From: Chalara sp. BL73
Lineage: Eukaryota > Ascomycota > Leotiomycetes > Helotiales
NCBI GenBank assembly: GCA_918026815.1
Contig: CAKJVC010000142.1
Coordinates: 186,001-250,000, forward strand
Direction: 5' to 3'
DNA length: 64,000 nt
Part shown: one piece after another, positions 23,084-35,760 of the stretch
How positions within the stretch are numbered: the stretch's first letter is position 1
How the letters are laid out: the number at the start of each line of letters is the position of its first letter
Program-made: the position numbers and the translations under genes
Notes under the pieces: generated by a model
Databases searched by the model: none
The model's input: only the letters and a program-made list of their open reading frames with translations
Told to the model about the DNA's origin: nothing

Positions 23084-25208
23084 CTACGAGAGTGACTGGA
23101 TAACATAGAACAAAAGAAACGCTTGTTCGTTCAGGACCTGTGATTTCGTTGCCAAATTTATGTTATGGTCATTAAACCTGAACCACTATGAAGTATGAGC
23201 TAGACTCGCAAGCCGGACGAAGGGTCCTAGACTTACCTGGTTTCCAACTCTTGAATATGAGTAGTAGTGGCCTATCTTGTTAGCAACGCGAGCTGAGTGT
23301 GCTTAGCTCCAGCTTACCTGTATCTATGCTCCCCACATGCACTACAACACTTTGAAGATCATATGTACACGATCGTGCAAGCTCGAAATTCTGCTTTATA
23401 TCCTGAGTCCTGGCACGATTTGTGTATGGTAACATTTCAAGCTTGAGCGGGAATGAAACCTTCGTGTCAACTTTGGATTGCGTGCCATCCGATTGCTTGA
23501 ATCGCTGCGATGATCCTTGTTAGTAAATGTATGCGTAAGCTTGAGATATGACTGTACGAGGGAGACATCTGGACATTGATGGGGAAATGAATAAATTCCG
23601 CACTAACAACCTTTCTCATACAACGAGACAAGATTTATGCTTGCAGCGTACGTTTAAGATTGCTATATTGTAATGCAAATGACAAAGCGGATATCCGCTA
23701 AATAGAAATAACTAAAAGAAAATGGCTGCAAGTAAAATGTATGACATGACGAATCCGACATGACACAATGCCAACAGACAAAAAGAACAAACTTGAGAGC
23801 ACTGACCTTAAGCTGGATGCAAAGCACATTCGGTAAGCTCTTTATACTGAGCTGTTTCTCTGCCTCCAATGTTTCGCAGTTGTGGCAAGTATACTCGCAG
23901 CCCTCGGGCTCGAAGTATTTCTTCAGACACTGCTGAAGCGTGAACTTCGTTTTCAAGCTAGCTTTCTTCGAAAGCGCTTCAAGGCCGAGGCTCAGGTCCA
24001 AAAAGGACTCGACCGAGGTGTTGACATCTTTGCAATTGAGACACGTTTTCGTGCTCAGCAATTTCCCATAGAAAGTCTGGTGGATAATGCAGGAGCAGCT
24101 CTTTTCGTGGTTCATCTGAATCATCTTTGCCGGAGATTCGCCAGCGTACGCAGATCTCGAGCCGCCATTGATCTCGTGAAGCTCCTCCGTGAGGTATTGG
24201 AAGAATTCGTGGGCATCTTGCTCCTGGAGGTGTTCCGAGTTGAATTCGCTGTATGCTGCCCGCCCTGAATGGAAGAAGCTACCCAGGATCCCCGAAGCTA
24301 GGAAAGCAGTGGTGACAACCGGGTCTGACGCATAGAACTCTTGGAACATATGGTCTATGGCACAGCTCATGCAGTTCTTGATCTCACATTCGCTACTCTG
24401 GTGACCCTCTGCCAGGTAGAAATTCCGGAGTAAGGGATTGTGAACAAAGGATTGTAGTATAACGCTCATATAGCATGTCGCCCCCATATTATATATGCCT
24501 CGAAGTCCGCTGACACGACATGTTGCCTCTGTTGTGTTCGTTGATGTAAAGGTCGGGTCATTATCTTCGAACAGCTCGGCATGTTTTCGTTTTTTGGCTA
24601 AAGAGGTATTTCAGCATGTATGCAATTGCAACTAGGATAATCACTACTTACGAGAAAAAGATCCCGTCCCGTATCTCCTCGTCCTCAAGTCTTCCAGTGT
24701 TGGATCCCATACAAAGTCATTGCACATCTGGCAGTATACTGCCCCGGATCTTGATTCCACATCTTGGGCCTTTTGTTAGCATATCCAATCCTCAAATGAG
24801 AAATTCTTTGGCCCATACAGATCCTATGTTTCGTCTCCTCCCCATGCTGTAACCGATTCTTTGAAGTCGTGATAGCATCGCATTGCAGGCACAAAAAGTT
24901 CGGCTTGACGACGGTAAGTGGCCTCTGGGTTTTGGTTTTGGACGTCTGCCGTAACGTTGGACCGCCGTTGAAGACAACTTTAAGGCATTGCCTATAGTGC
25001 TCAATGGTATTTTGGACCGTTTGTGGATTTGAGTGGTTTAATACCTTTTGTAGATGCACTATTTCATGAATCAACAAATTGTCCGCAAGGCTGACAGAGC
25101 CAACGTCAAGCAGAACTTACAGCAGCCATAGCGAGGAACTCCTGGTTGCGGAGACTTGATCTGATGGGCTTTTGGGGAGCCCGGCGTCACAGGACGGGAG
25201 TTGGACAT
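23084..25208 (-). CDS. UBP8: SAGA-type ubiquitin C-terminal hydrolase UBP8 (USP22)
   Basis: Exons (minus) 25208-25121, 25058-24819, 24762-24652, 24597-23807, 23504-23318, 23271-23237 and 23185-23084 give 517 aa. Ubp8 is the deubiquitinase of the SAGA coactivator and removes ubiquitin from histone H2B. The N-terminal zinc-finger UBP domain is visible (GCCHLQKVL, FLCLQCD, HRIYVESRSG, VYCQMCNDFVWD). The peptidase C19 domain has the Cys box NMGATCYMSV (C188), QDAHEFFQYL, a CxxC pair (CLNC, CHNC) and the His box DTGHYYSYSR (H474), ending in AFLLFYVIQSL. The asparagine usual before the catalytic cysteine is alanine here. The intron between exons 4 and 5 is 302 nt, long for this region. Confidence 0.92.
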
Positions 25209-25851
25209 ATCTGCAGTAGCAATATTAGTGTTCCCAAGAGTATTACTCTGGTCGAAGAGTGAGGTTGGAGCTCGAGTTGATATTGGAAGTTTAAGCTTCG
25301 GATACAGTCATGATCCTGGTCGCGGTGCTTTGATAGACGAACCCCTGGATCCGTGGCGGGCGGCCGGCCTTGGCAGTTTGGGAAACAGGTCAAGTCGGTG
25401 CTATATACATTGTATCAATGGCGATGATTGAGATCCTCTACACAAGAAATCACGGCTAGGTAATGAAATTGAGACTGTTTTGACTATATACATGTTGTTG
25501 GTCACAACCACATATCACATAGGCAGTTTCTTGCGTAAGCCGGACTCCCTATTCAAAGACTATTATTAGGCGAGGCTAGCACGGGTAAGTACAGGCTTGT
25601 GAGATGTTGACGTCCAAGCTACAAACAGAGCAGAATCGGAGGTTTCACAATATACAGCTGTCCAGTATTAGTAAGATATGCACTATGAGCTAGCAGTATA
25701 CTTGGACTCATCACCACCAGTCATTACCCGACGCGAATTCTTACTCTAGAAGACGTGATCATGAGCCGAGGTTCATGCGTCATATCGGCTGGCCAGCAGT
25801 TCCATATCCATATCTTCAATTAACCAACATCTTAAGCGGACAACCATAAAC
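25209..25851. other. Divergent intergenic region
   Basis: It holds the promoters of UBP8 (minus) and the metallo-beta-lactamase-fold gene (plus). No other gene is supported. A plus-strand frame at 25201-25431 is largely antisense to a shadow frame and has no motif. Confidence 0.5.
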
Positions 25852-26830
25852 ATGGCAACCCAACTGATCCACTTACAAGAAGTCGAGCGGCTGAGCTCAA
25901 GGGTAATCCGGATATTGGGAGGAAATCCTGGGAAGGTAAGGTTAAAATTCCTTGTTTCTGAACAAAACACATGACTAACTAGGCACAGTTCACGCTCCAA
26001 GGTAAGCGACTAAATGAGCCACCATATAGCCTCCAATTAAGAATCTGTTCTTCACAGGAACAAACACCTACCTTGTCGGGACCGGTCCCTCTCGCGTCCT
26101 AATAGACACAGGAGAAGGGAAGTCCTCCTGGCTCAGCGCCTTGAAAAGGGTCCTTGCAGCCGAGAACGCAACGGTGGGCACCTGCATCCTCACGCACTGG
26201 CACCACGACCACATCCTCGGGGTGCCGCAGCTCCTCGCGCACATCCCGTCCGCCACCGTGTACAAGCACACGCCGTCGGAGGACCAGCTCGCCATCTCGG
26301 ATGGCCAAACTTTCAGCGCGGAGGGCGCCACCCTTCGGGCCATCCACTCGCCAGGCCACACGCAGGACCACATGTCGCTGCTGCTAGAGGAAGAGGACGC
26401 TGTGTTCACGGGGGACAACGTGCTCGGGCACGGGACCGCCGTCTTCGAAGACCTGTCGACCTACATCTCGTCCCTGCAGAAGCTGCATCCCGTGTTCCAC
26501 GGGCGCGCCTACCCGGGCCACGGTGCCGTGCTTGAGGACGGGCCGTCCAAGATCCTGGAGTACATCTCACACCGGAAGATGCGCGAGGACCAGGTAGTGC
26601 AGGTGCTCAGATCGTCGCGGAAGACGGGACCCGAGGCCAGCGGCGCCGACCTCGAGGAGTGGACGAGCATGGAGATCGTGAAGGTCGTGTATGCGAATGT
26701 ACCTGAGGAGCTGCATCTACCAGCGAACGGGGGCGTGGTGCAGATCCTGCGGAAGCTGGAAGGAGAGGGGAAAGTAGTCGAGGATTCGAAAACGGAAAGA
26801 TGGAGGGTAAAGGATCGAGCCGCCTTATGA
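25852..26830 (+). CDS. Metallo-beta-lactamase-fold hydrolase (LACTB2-like)
   Basis: Exons 25852-25935, 25989-26001 and 26058-26830 give 289 aa. The fold binds two metal ions and hydrolyses varied substrates. The LACTB2 branch includes an endoribonuclease in animals and thioesterase-like enzymes in fungal polyketide clusters. The metal motif is THWHHDH (H79, H81, D83, H84), followed by SPGHTQDH, FTGDNVLGHG and YPGHG, which supply the other ligands, and a C-terminal winged-helix-like region. The start MATQLIHLQEVERL matches the family. Exon 2 is a 13-nt micro-exon. No polyketide synthase lies in the window, so I cannot choose between the roles. The third exon is far more GC-rich than its neighbours. 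Confidence 0.9.
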
Positions 26831-27405
26831 GTGAAGCCATTCGTCGAGTTTACCACGTATGTAGTTTATGGAGCGAGGTGTTCCAGTCAAGGAATTTGTT
26901 CTCATATGTGCAAGTCTATATTACGGTCCAGGGGAGGAATTCTTCAACATAACATGCCGATCTAGTCTATTGACCATACCCAATGTATCCAAGCTTTTGC
27001 TTCATGCATTAGCCTCTCAATCTAGCCCATCTAAACAGCCTTCCTTCCAAAAGAGTACGTCTGTGCAAAGATTAAAAGTTGTACCACTTCATTTCAACTC
27101 CTTTGCTAATGTAACAGGTCTACACCATACCTCAAGGCAGTGGGCTAATGCTCCATAATTTTCCGCAGGCAAATCCTGCTTGCACTCAACTTCCTTGAAT
27201 AAATCATGTACATGAATCATTCTGCTTATGGAAATGTATCTATCTATGCTATTCCCACCCTATTACATCCACTCCATGCCTGGTGCTCCCTGTCATACAC
27301 CAAGCACAGCTACATTATCTGTGGCATTGTCTTCCCAGTCGGTAGTCTTGAACTCGTGACCGCTGATGCCTTTAACAAATCGTGTTACTTTGTTCCTCAG
27401 ACACA
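26831..27405. other. Convergent intergenic region
   Basis: It lies between two 3' ends. No gene is supported. Confidence 0.5.
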
Positions 27406-29171
27406 CTAGTTTTTAGCTCCGGAAGTTTGACTTGCTTCGGACGATTTGAACTTGAAACTATGTGACCCTTCAGCAGCTTCGCAGTTCTTGAGACTTTTCT
27501 CAACATTCATCTCAATCTCTCGAGCTACATTACATATAGTTAGTAAGGCATCAACCGTCTTCTTAAATGCAGAAGTAGCCTCTGTCGCACCCTCAATCAT
27601 ATCGCTTTCTTCAAGCTCTCTTGGGGTGGTAGTTTCTGGAAGATCAAATTCAAAGCTGAACTCCTCATATGGCCGCCCACCATCCCCTTCTGAAAATGTA
27701 TGTCGGGCTATGCAAGCGCGTAGCTTGTCTAGTGATCCTGACCATTCAGGTTCGTTCCTAGGAACCGTTTTATTTATGAATTTGGTGTAGGGTCTTTTGC
27801 ATTTGTTAATTTTATCAAACAGCTTCTGATTTGGCGCACTAGGTTGTGCCGACTTGTTTTTCTTATCTTCGGCGCTAGCAGGATTTTCTTTAGATTTTTC
27901 CACAACAGGTGGAGTGGAGGCCGAGTTTTTCTCTTCTTCTTCGGCGGTATCGTCATCCGAGGTATAATCGTCGAAAGACTCAGAATCTTCGGAACTATCA
28001 GAATCTCCAGAGTCATCAGATTCCATGATATCTACCTGTGTAAAACAATCATGGAATTAGTTTACTTGATCTTGTAAGTTTCAGGCTTGAAGTAGTTCTC
28101 AAGAACTATCAATTCTGAGTATATGCTAAAGGAAAATATTCAGATTTTCAAAGAATAGCTTGCAGAGATTCGCCAAGTCACAGAGCTTAGCCCAGAGAAC
28201 TCAACTTACCAAACCTGTATCACAGTAATGCTTATGGTACTTCCAGTCTTTTTTCTGATGTTCGGTGCTGCAGTATCGTTGTAACATGCAGCGAGCACAC
28301 TTTTCCACTGAGGTCGTCAACCGATGTTGAAGTCACCAGGTAAACGTATCAACTTACTGAATATCTTATAGCCGCATTTCTTGTAACCGCACATCAAGCT
28401 CCTTTCGGTTCCTTCCCTGACGTTCCTTATCGTATAGTCCTCTGGACGCTCAATGGTATGCTGAAGTCGAAGAGCTTCTGCGGCAAGAACAGAGCCAACA
28501 TGCCCCGCCTGCCACTGCTCGAGGTTCTTTAGCAACAATGGGTACTTATTGAAAATTGTTATGCTTGTGATGTCATACGGAAAGAGAAGAACACGTCTGA
28601 CGAAAATAACCATCCATGTGATATCATTTATTGCTGTGGCTGTGGCTCTTTCCAATTTGCGTTTAGGTACACTTTCGGACATCTTCTTAATGAGGTTGTT
28701 CTCGCATAGCTTGTCGACCACTCCTTCAAGTATACGTCCCTGCTGGGCAACGATCTTTGCCACGTCCGGGTTCATAGCTAAAAAGTTTAGGAGGTAGAGT
28801 GCTTCGGGGCACCAATACTTGGCTCCTTGTGGTTGCAAGCCAGGAACGTCCGGATTAATTGATTCACCATCGAGGTGGCTTAGAAGGAGTTTGAGAAATT
28901 GGGAGGCAATCCTGGCTATGACTGTATCAAACCGAGTTAGCAAGTATAGTTTTGTGTTAGGCGCCTCCTGAGAAGTAACGCACATGATCTACTTACCACG
29001 GTCCCGTGATATATTCTGCTTTTGATCAAGGTCCTGCAACTGGGATAGGACAGGACGGGGTTCCCAGTGCTTCCCTCCCTTTAGTTTGTAACGAGGCACT
29101 TTTGGATACTTGAGCGCGCAGAATCCAAGGGTATAAGCGCTCACACCTTCGATGAACTGTGCCTTTAGCAT
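27406..29171 (-). CDS. MYND-type zinc-finger protein
   Basis: Exons (minus) 29171-28997, 28915-28358, 28307-28210 and 28035-27406 give 486 aa. The N-terminal half is a helical domain without an obvious enzyme motif. In the middle, SLMCGYKKCGYK, EKCARCMLQRYCS and HQKKDWKYHKHYC make up a MYND finger, with its first ligands in exon 2 and the rest in exon 3, as expected for this zinc-binding interaction module. The C-terminal exon encodes an acidic Ser/Asp/Glu run and then a basic, Lys-rich stretch and a helical tail. No SET domain is present. The protein is probably a nuclear or cytosolic scaffold; the actual role is unknown. The last intron (174 nt) is the longest of this gene. Confidence 0.82.
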
Positions 29172-32100
29172 TGTGACGGGATACTTAGTAAATGATGTTG
29201 TATGCTTGTTACAGAAGATGTTAGATAGTTACTTTACATCTCTTCACCTGTGCAGCAGGCGCAACTTGTTCTGCGCTATCCTTGGACACGCACTCTTGCG
29301 GTTATTAAATGTGGGAGGAAGGCGCGGTGGGGCTGACCTGACCTTCCACGAATGTACAAGATCCTTGAAAGGCCCAGAGGATCAGGAAGTCATAGAGTTT
29401 GTCCTGTTATGTATCGAGGTGTCGACACGTATACCATACCAATTCTCAATGAGCTTCAAATATACAGTGGGGGAACGCTATGTAGCGTGTCTAAGGAGGG
29501 CCTCAAGAGGAGAAACCATTCGATCCTCTTATGCCGCATACTTTTCAACCGTGCCTTCTAGAAAGTCTATCTCACTAAAGATATTTTAGTTCCGGGAAAT
29601 TGAGAACTGAGCGTGGAGCAAAGTACCCGCATGCATCTGATATAAAGCTAATCCAGACTTTGTTACTTGTAAATATAGCGAGAAACAAGTTTGTTAATAG
29701 GATGACAGTGTGTGATTTTCTTGGTACGTGATGTTCCTTCTCTTCGGAAAGATACGATCTACTTTCTTCTAAGCTCCCAGCTATCGTTAAAAAACAACTC
29801 GACTCAGGGACAAGACCTTGTGAGTTCTGGAATTCCCTGCCTCAAGGATTCAGTGACTCAAATTATCCATTTCACGCCACCCAGAGGTGAGGAAGAAATT
29901 GCTCCCTACACCATCTTCATCATGTTATCAGTATCTTGAAAACAACTCAGTGCTGTCACAGCTTCCAAAAAACAGCCATACAGGAAGTACTATCAGAAAG
30001 TTTGGGATGCCGCAGATAAAAGAAGGCTCATGCAAGGGAAGCCTCAGTTCGAATTTCCCCGTAATAGGCAATAACGCAAGCGAGCAAACCGCGATGTTAT
30101 TCAAGAATATGCGAGAAGGTTCATACGGCCTTCCGTATTTGGGTATAGACATTAATCTTCCCGGTGTAGAGTTGTGTATTCCATCCGTTACCAAAACCTA
30201 TGTGTTTGGCTTAACAATGGGTCGCAGGCAGGACTTACTGTCCGCTTCTGTATTCGGTTTGCTTGGCAAGTGAACCTACCGTCGTCATTCTCGAGAATGT
30301 TAACTAAACTACTGTTCTCTATAATTATAGTAGATCGTACAATAATTATTGTTTCTTGAATGATATATCTTACCTCTCAGGGACGTCGAGCCACACTGTG
30401 CGAAAACAAATCACCGAGTAACAATCTATGAAAGAATACATGCAACTTGTCGGAGAGGATAACAACCCTTCCTTTAAAAGATGAAATATGTAGCATATTG
30501 TGTCTCTGGCGGCAGGCTAGAAACTTGATCAAAGTTATACTTTCAAAAACAAGGAGCAACTTGGAAGTTGGGTTCAAAAATACTCTTGGAACATCAAAGC
30601 GGATATTAATATTTTATGAATTATACCGAGTCGAAGACACGATTGCACTGTGCCTCTTAAAATTCCAGTTTCTAACTACAGGAGAGTCCAGCAAATTCCA
30701 TCCTGTTCTTCTGATTAGTATGGATGAACTGCACTCGCATCATCGCCCATACTCTAAGCACGAATCCCAAACAAGTATACCAGCCTCGCTATGCAGGAGA
30801 CATGTCACCGTTGATCGCTGGAATATTGACGGAGATCGAACTTGAATAGAAAATCGCCATGTAGAATGTATTTTTGGCACGCGCAAAAATGAGAGAAAAC
30901 TACACGGGGCAAGCAAGACGAATTATATGAATGTCCCGTTGGGGATTGAATTACAAACTAGATAGCCTCAAAGCTATTTAGGCTCTAGTACCCATACCTT
31001 CGGAATACATGCATACGATAACTCAAGCCAACAAAATCAGCTTCAAGGTAGTCAATTCAATGACAGCAGCATATGGGGGTCCTTTCAGACCGAGCTGTGT
31101 CTGCTTGACAGCGTCGCTGCTTTATAGGTTCATCCTGTGCCACGCTACTTGGCCTCACAACTGGCGGTTCATGTGAAGGCGCTCAAGACGTGGCCAAGGC
31201 GACAAGAGAGTACAAAGGAAAGCCATATCCTCTTTCTCCAAGCTCACCCCGCAAAATCAGGTGAGGTGGTCAGTCGTCCGCAATCGGGAGACGGGTCAGA
31301 GTAGCTGCCGCCCCGCCTTCACAAGTTTTATGTATGTTTGAACATGGCCTCGCAAAAACATCCACTTGCATGGGCGTTGGGCGTTTGGGGGTTGGCGCGG
31401 GCGCGATGCGATGCGATGCGATACGGTTGTGGTCGTTTGGTGGGGTGTGTCTGCAAGTGCCGTACGGTTGTTGTCCAATTTGTTGATGATGTGTATTGTA
31501 ACGGCATGGGAAAAAGAGTCAGAGCTTCTGTTACGGTGGGGGGGGGTTACGGGAATAAGAGTTGCGATGAGCAGATTCGAAGAATTTTGCAGGTTTGTCT
31601 GGACCGATATTTGGGAATAAAGGCGCATCGCATTGGCTGGAGAACTGCTCCGTATACTGTAGTGGTACATGTCGGGGTTGGTTACAGTGGTATTAGTGGA
31701 GTCGAGTTATTTGCTTGGGAGGGCACAGACCTGACCTTCAGCCACCCGTCAGCCCATTCGTTCTCTCACGATTCACATGGTTTGATGCAGATGTGGGTGG
31801 ATAAAACACCAGGAGACAACATATCCTGTAGGGATAGATGTCCAGCCAAGTCGGAGTTTATTGTACTTGCGTACAGCAGGTAGCGAACTTTTTTACTTTT
31901 TATTTTTGTAAGTCCTCGTGGTGCAGGCTCCAATTTATGTGATTACGCGACCGCCAGGTACGTATTTCTAGTCCGACAAGAGGAGTGGCCATGATGGGAT
32001 GTAGTTATGTCAAAATTGATTGTTGCTTCCGTAAGCTCCGGCACAGTTAGTGGTTCGTTTGTTGGCAGCCTAGCCGGTGGCGGCGTGGTATACACATCAT

Positions 32101-33339
32101 TGCTGACATGTACAAAGAGAAAATGATTAGATAACTACCGAGTGCCCGGCCTTGGGGTTGCGAATCAATCAGCAGATACCGTTAGAGGTATCGTTTATCT
32201 TTCCATCTGGCGATATCTGATGATAGGCTGATCGTATGATGACAATGACGATACTTCCCCAATTCGTGTTGGATGTTGCTGCTGCTCGGGGCGCTTACGG
32301 AAATGTCAAGCATAAGGTGAGGGCATTCCCAGCTACGGTTCCCGTCGCACAGTAATCGGATCAATCGGGTATCGAGTAGATCCGCGAGTTCCGGAGCAAA
32401 GGTGGCTGATTAGTGGGAAGTTGATAGGGTAGTATTGGATCCCCCTCTACTCTACGGGCCCCCGGTCACAGCCCAATCCATGCAATCAATCATCGTCATG
32501 GGCAAATCAACAACACTGTAGTGTCAAAGCTCTCCACCCCCCCCTGTAAAGCTTTTATCAGCCTTGCAGGTCAAGAATTTCAAAATTATTAATCCATCTT
32601 GCTGCTTTTTGCTCCTCACCGACAAAGAAACAGGCCCTTCGGCCCTGCAAAACTTTCATACCCTCTGTGCCTTATGGTTAGATTACCTACAGTCGGGCTT
32701 AGATCCCTCCTTTGCTTTCGCATTGCCTCAGTTGAGTGGTTCAATCCTAGATTAGGTGCTGACGGCCTGCTCCCAGCCCTACCTCACCCTCCGCTCAGCA
32801 CAAAAATGCTATCAAATGGATGGATGATGCTACGGGACGCCTTTGCCATGCCAGGCCCCATCTGATATTTGACTCACAACAACCTCATGTGCCACAACCC
32901 CACCAATTCCCATATTCCGCATGGTTACAGTGCATTCTGCAACTCCTTTGGCCTACCTGGGAGTGCCGAGCGGAGCTGCACAGAAAGTGCTCGCTCGCCC
33001 ATCGGTGTATCGGTGTCTCGGCTTACTACTCATATAACGTCATGATGGCCACCCCCCATAGCTTTAGTTTTGTTCTTCTGTTGGTGATTATAGTATACAT
33101 ACAGCTCCTGTCCCCGTTGCGTTGGCCCATTGTGCTTGGTTACTATAGATTGTCTCTGGTTGCGACCCGTTCAAGATCCCTGGCTCTGCTTTCCGTTTGC
33201 ATACAAAGAAGCTCTAACAGCGGCGATAGCTCCGGTGTTGGCTGCGAAACCTTGACGACCACCACTTATTTCTGCTGTCTAGCCTCGTAGTCCCTAATTC
33301 AGTATCTGTATCTGGGAAGTTGGTTTTGCGCGACAACCT
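29172..33339. other. Gene-poor 4.2-kb region
   Basis: I find no supported gene. The longest frames (29152-29589, 31338-31883 and 32820-33290, all plus) show no family motif, and no spliced model stands out. The region includes four tandem GCGAT pentamers at about 31403-31422 and a G-run near 31545. The last 800 bases are probably the promoter and long 5' leader of the YTP1-like gene. Non-coding RNA or fast-evolving small genes cannot be excluded. Confidence 0.5.
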
Positions 33340-35217
33340 ATGCAGCCGAATTTTAGCTCTTTTCTAATCCTAACCGGCGCGGCGCTGCTGAGCTTCTTGC
33401 CCGCAGCTATAGCACACGGCCACGATGAGGACATGAGTATGGATATGGGTATGCCAAAGCGGCCAACAATACCCTCAAATTCCAGTTCTGGTGTTTCGGA
33501 ACCTTTATCCTACTTCCAGTATGGAAAACACACCGGATTGATGTTTGCGCACATATTCCTCATGACACTGGCATGGGTTTTTGTGCTACCAATTGGTGAG
33601 CACAGCCTGAATTTGTAGCCTACGAGGCATGCTGCTGACCACCCTGACTTCCCCAGCTGTGATGTTCTCCATCGGGAGATCTCGTTATACTCTTTTCGTG
33701 CAATTTTTGTTCCTGGCACTAAATGCGATTGGAGTATTCGTTTCCACCATATACAACACCAGCACTCCTGATCTATATCTTAACAATGCTCATCATAAAC
33801 TTGGATGGCTCTTGACATGGATTACAAGCTCCCAAATTCTCATTGGAATCATAAGCACATACGCAGGACGTTATGGTACCAAACACCATGGGCGCAACGG
33901 CTTCGTTCCAGTCTCCACTGAGGCAATGGCTGAGCACCAGCGTTTACAAGACGAGCCCCATAGATTCTCCAATGATAGCGGCCAAGGAACAGAGCCAAAT
34001 ACTGAGTCACTGAGAAGCCATTCCATCTCTTCTATAGGCTCAGACGACCAGCTCCCAAGCGCGCGAAACCATGAAGAAAATGAGTACGAAGAAAAACATG
34101 GTCTACTACATGGTACCAAACTAGACCACTTCTTAAGCTCAAAAATTACCCGACTGCTGTCTTCCCGGATCCTGCGGGTCTTCCAATTTTTCTATAATGC
34201 CGTGGATCGACTGATCTTGATCCTCTCCTTTGCTGCATTGGCAACTGGAGTCTGCACTTATGGTGGTCTCTTTGTAAGTCATCGTAAAATAATCTCAATA
34301 CAGATAACAAAACTAACTCGGGCAAAAGATGGGCGACCGTGTTTTCAGCGGCCTTGCGCACTTCATCAAAGGCGGTGTGTTCTTCTGGTTTGGCATCTTG
34401 ACGCTAGGGAGATGGGCAGGCTGTTTTGCAGACATTGGTTGGGTATGTAGACATTCCGATATTAGTTGCACACCACTAACTTTAGCAGGCGTGGAATATC
34501 GCACCATCGAATGGCCCGACTGCGGAGTTCGTTGAGAGCTTCCTCATTTTCTTCTATGGCGCTACGAATGTGTTCCTCGAACACTTAAATGCGTGGGGAA
34601 ATGAATGGTCTGCGCAAGATCTAGAACATTTATCAATCACTATTATGTTCTTCGGTGGCGGCTTGTGTGGAATGCTCGTCGAGTCAAAAAGAGTGCGCAA
34701 CCTTCTGAACGTAACACGCCAATCCAAGCCACCCTACCAAGGTGACCACGACGTGGAGGCACCAAAGAGCTATTCATTCTCGATGAACCCTCTGCCCGCC
34801 CTTGTCGTGATGCTAGTTGGAATGATGATGAGCTCACACCACCAAGAATCGATGTTCTCGACCATGGTCCATAAACAATGGGGTAGCTTGCTGGTTGGTG
34901 CAGCATTTGCTCGGGCGGCCACCTATATGATCCTCTACCTGGCACCACCAACTTCGACGCTGCCAGGTCGACCGCCTTCGGAATTGATCACAGCATTTGC
35001 CTTGATGGCAGGTGGGTTGATCTTCATGGTCAGCGCCAGGGACTCTGTGATGTCGTTGGAAGCCCATGGCGTGGATGGTATGTTCGTCTTCACCGTTTCC
35101 GTGGGCTTGATCACATTCTTGATGGCTTGGATCATCGTTGTGATCGCGCTGAAGGGTTGGGCGGTGAAAAGGGAGAATCGCATAAACTTCTCGTACCGCC
35201 AAACCGGTATGACGTAA
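33340..35217 (+). CDS. YTP1-like integral membrane protein
   Basis: Exons 33340-33595, 33657-34273, 34329-34442 and 34489-35217 give 571 aa. The family joins an N-terminal DUF2427 part with a C-terminal Ytp1 part. The protein begins with a signal peptide (about residues 1-25), then a His/Asp/Met-rich lumenal stretch (HGHDEDMSMDMGM) that could bind metal. Many membrane segments follow, split by a Ser/Glu-rich cytosolic loop (about residues 180-260). FFYGATNVFLEH, SITIMFFGGGLCGML and MMMSSHHQESMFS are typical family blocks. A transport or metal-related role is often proposed, but the function is not established. Confidence 0.9.
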
Positions 35218-35760
35218 AGCGAGCAAGAGAAGGCGAAGGTCTAGTGATGATAAAGTGATGACCTGATGAGCGACGTTACGGCGGGTAAGAGAGGTGCTGG
35301 GTACCGTGGTTTCATTGCATCAAAGGCGCATACGGCGTTTCAAAGATACCTCTGTGGGCTTATTTGACCTTCGAAGATACCATTTAATATAATATTTAAT
35401 TATCCATGATTCGAATCGGACGTTGATCATCCTCTTTGCTAAGCTTTCAGAGATTTCGCGCCGGAAATGGGTGAATTCCGATGGATGTTCATACTATCAA
35501 GGAGGAAGAACGTAGATGAACAGCCCTCACCGATTAAGACTCTTCTCACATCCTCCAAAAAAATCCTGCTTACAGAGAGAAAACCCACCAAAATCCACAC
35601 TTACTCCTTACCCCTCACCGCCAACACCCTCCCTCCACCATCTTCCCCCCTTTCCGCCACCAATCACTCTTACCAAGCCCATTTCCCTCAATGCCATCTT
35701 TATAACCTCCTTCAAGCACCATCTCCTCTCACCGCCTTCCAAACAAGGAAAAAAAAAAAG
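35218..35760. other. Spacer with a long polypyrimidine tract
   Basis: No protein gene is supported. From about 35570 to 35745 the plus strand is almost free of G and consists of C, T and A, with an A-run at about 35750-35759 directly before the tRNA gene. Confidence 0.55.

Noticed and set aside
26068..26856. Several long minus-strand frames opposite the metallo-hydrolase
   Set aside because: Explained as shadows of a GC-rich coding exon with few A/T third positions.
31338..31883. 181-codon plus frame in the gene desert
   Set aside because: Low-complexity start over the GCGAT repeat, no motif, no plausible exon partners.
32820..33290. 156-codon plus frame upstream of the YTP1-like gene
   Set aside because: No family pattern; more likely promoter and leader DNA of the downstream gene.
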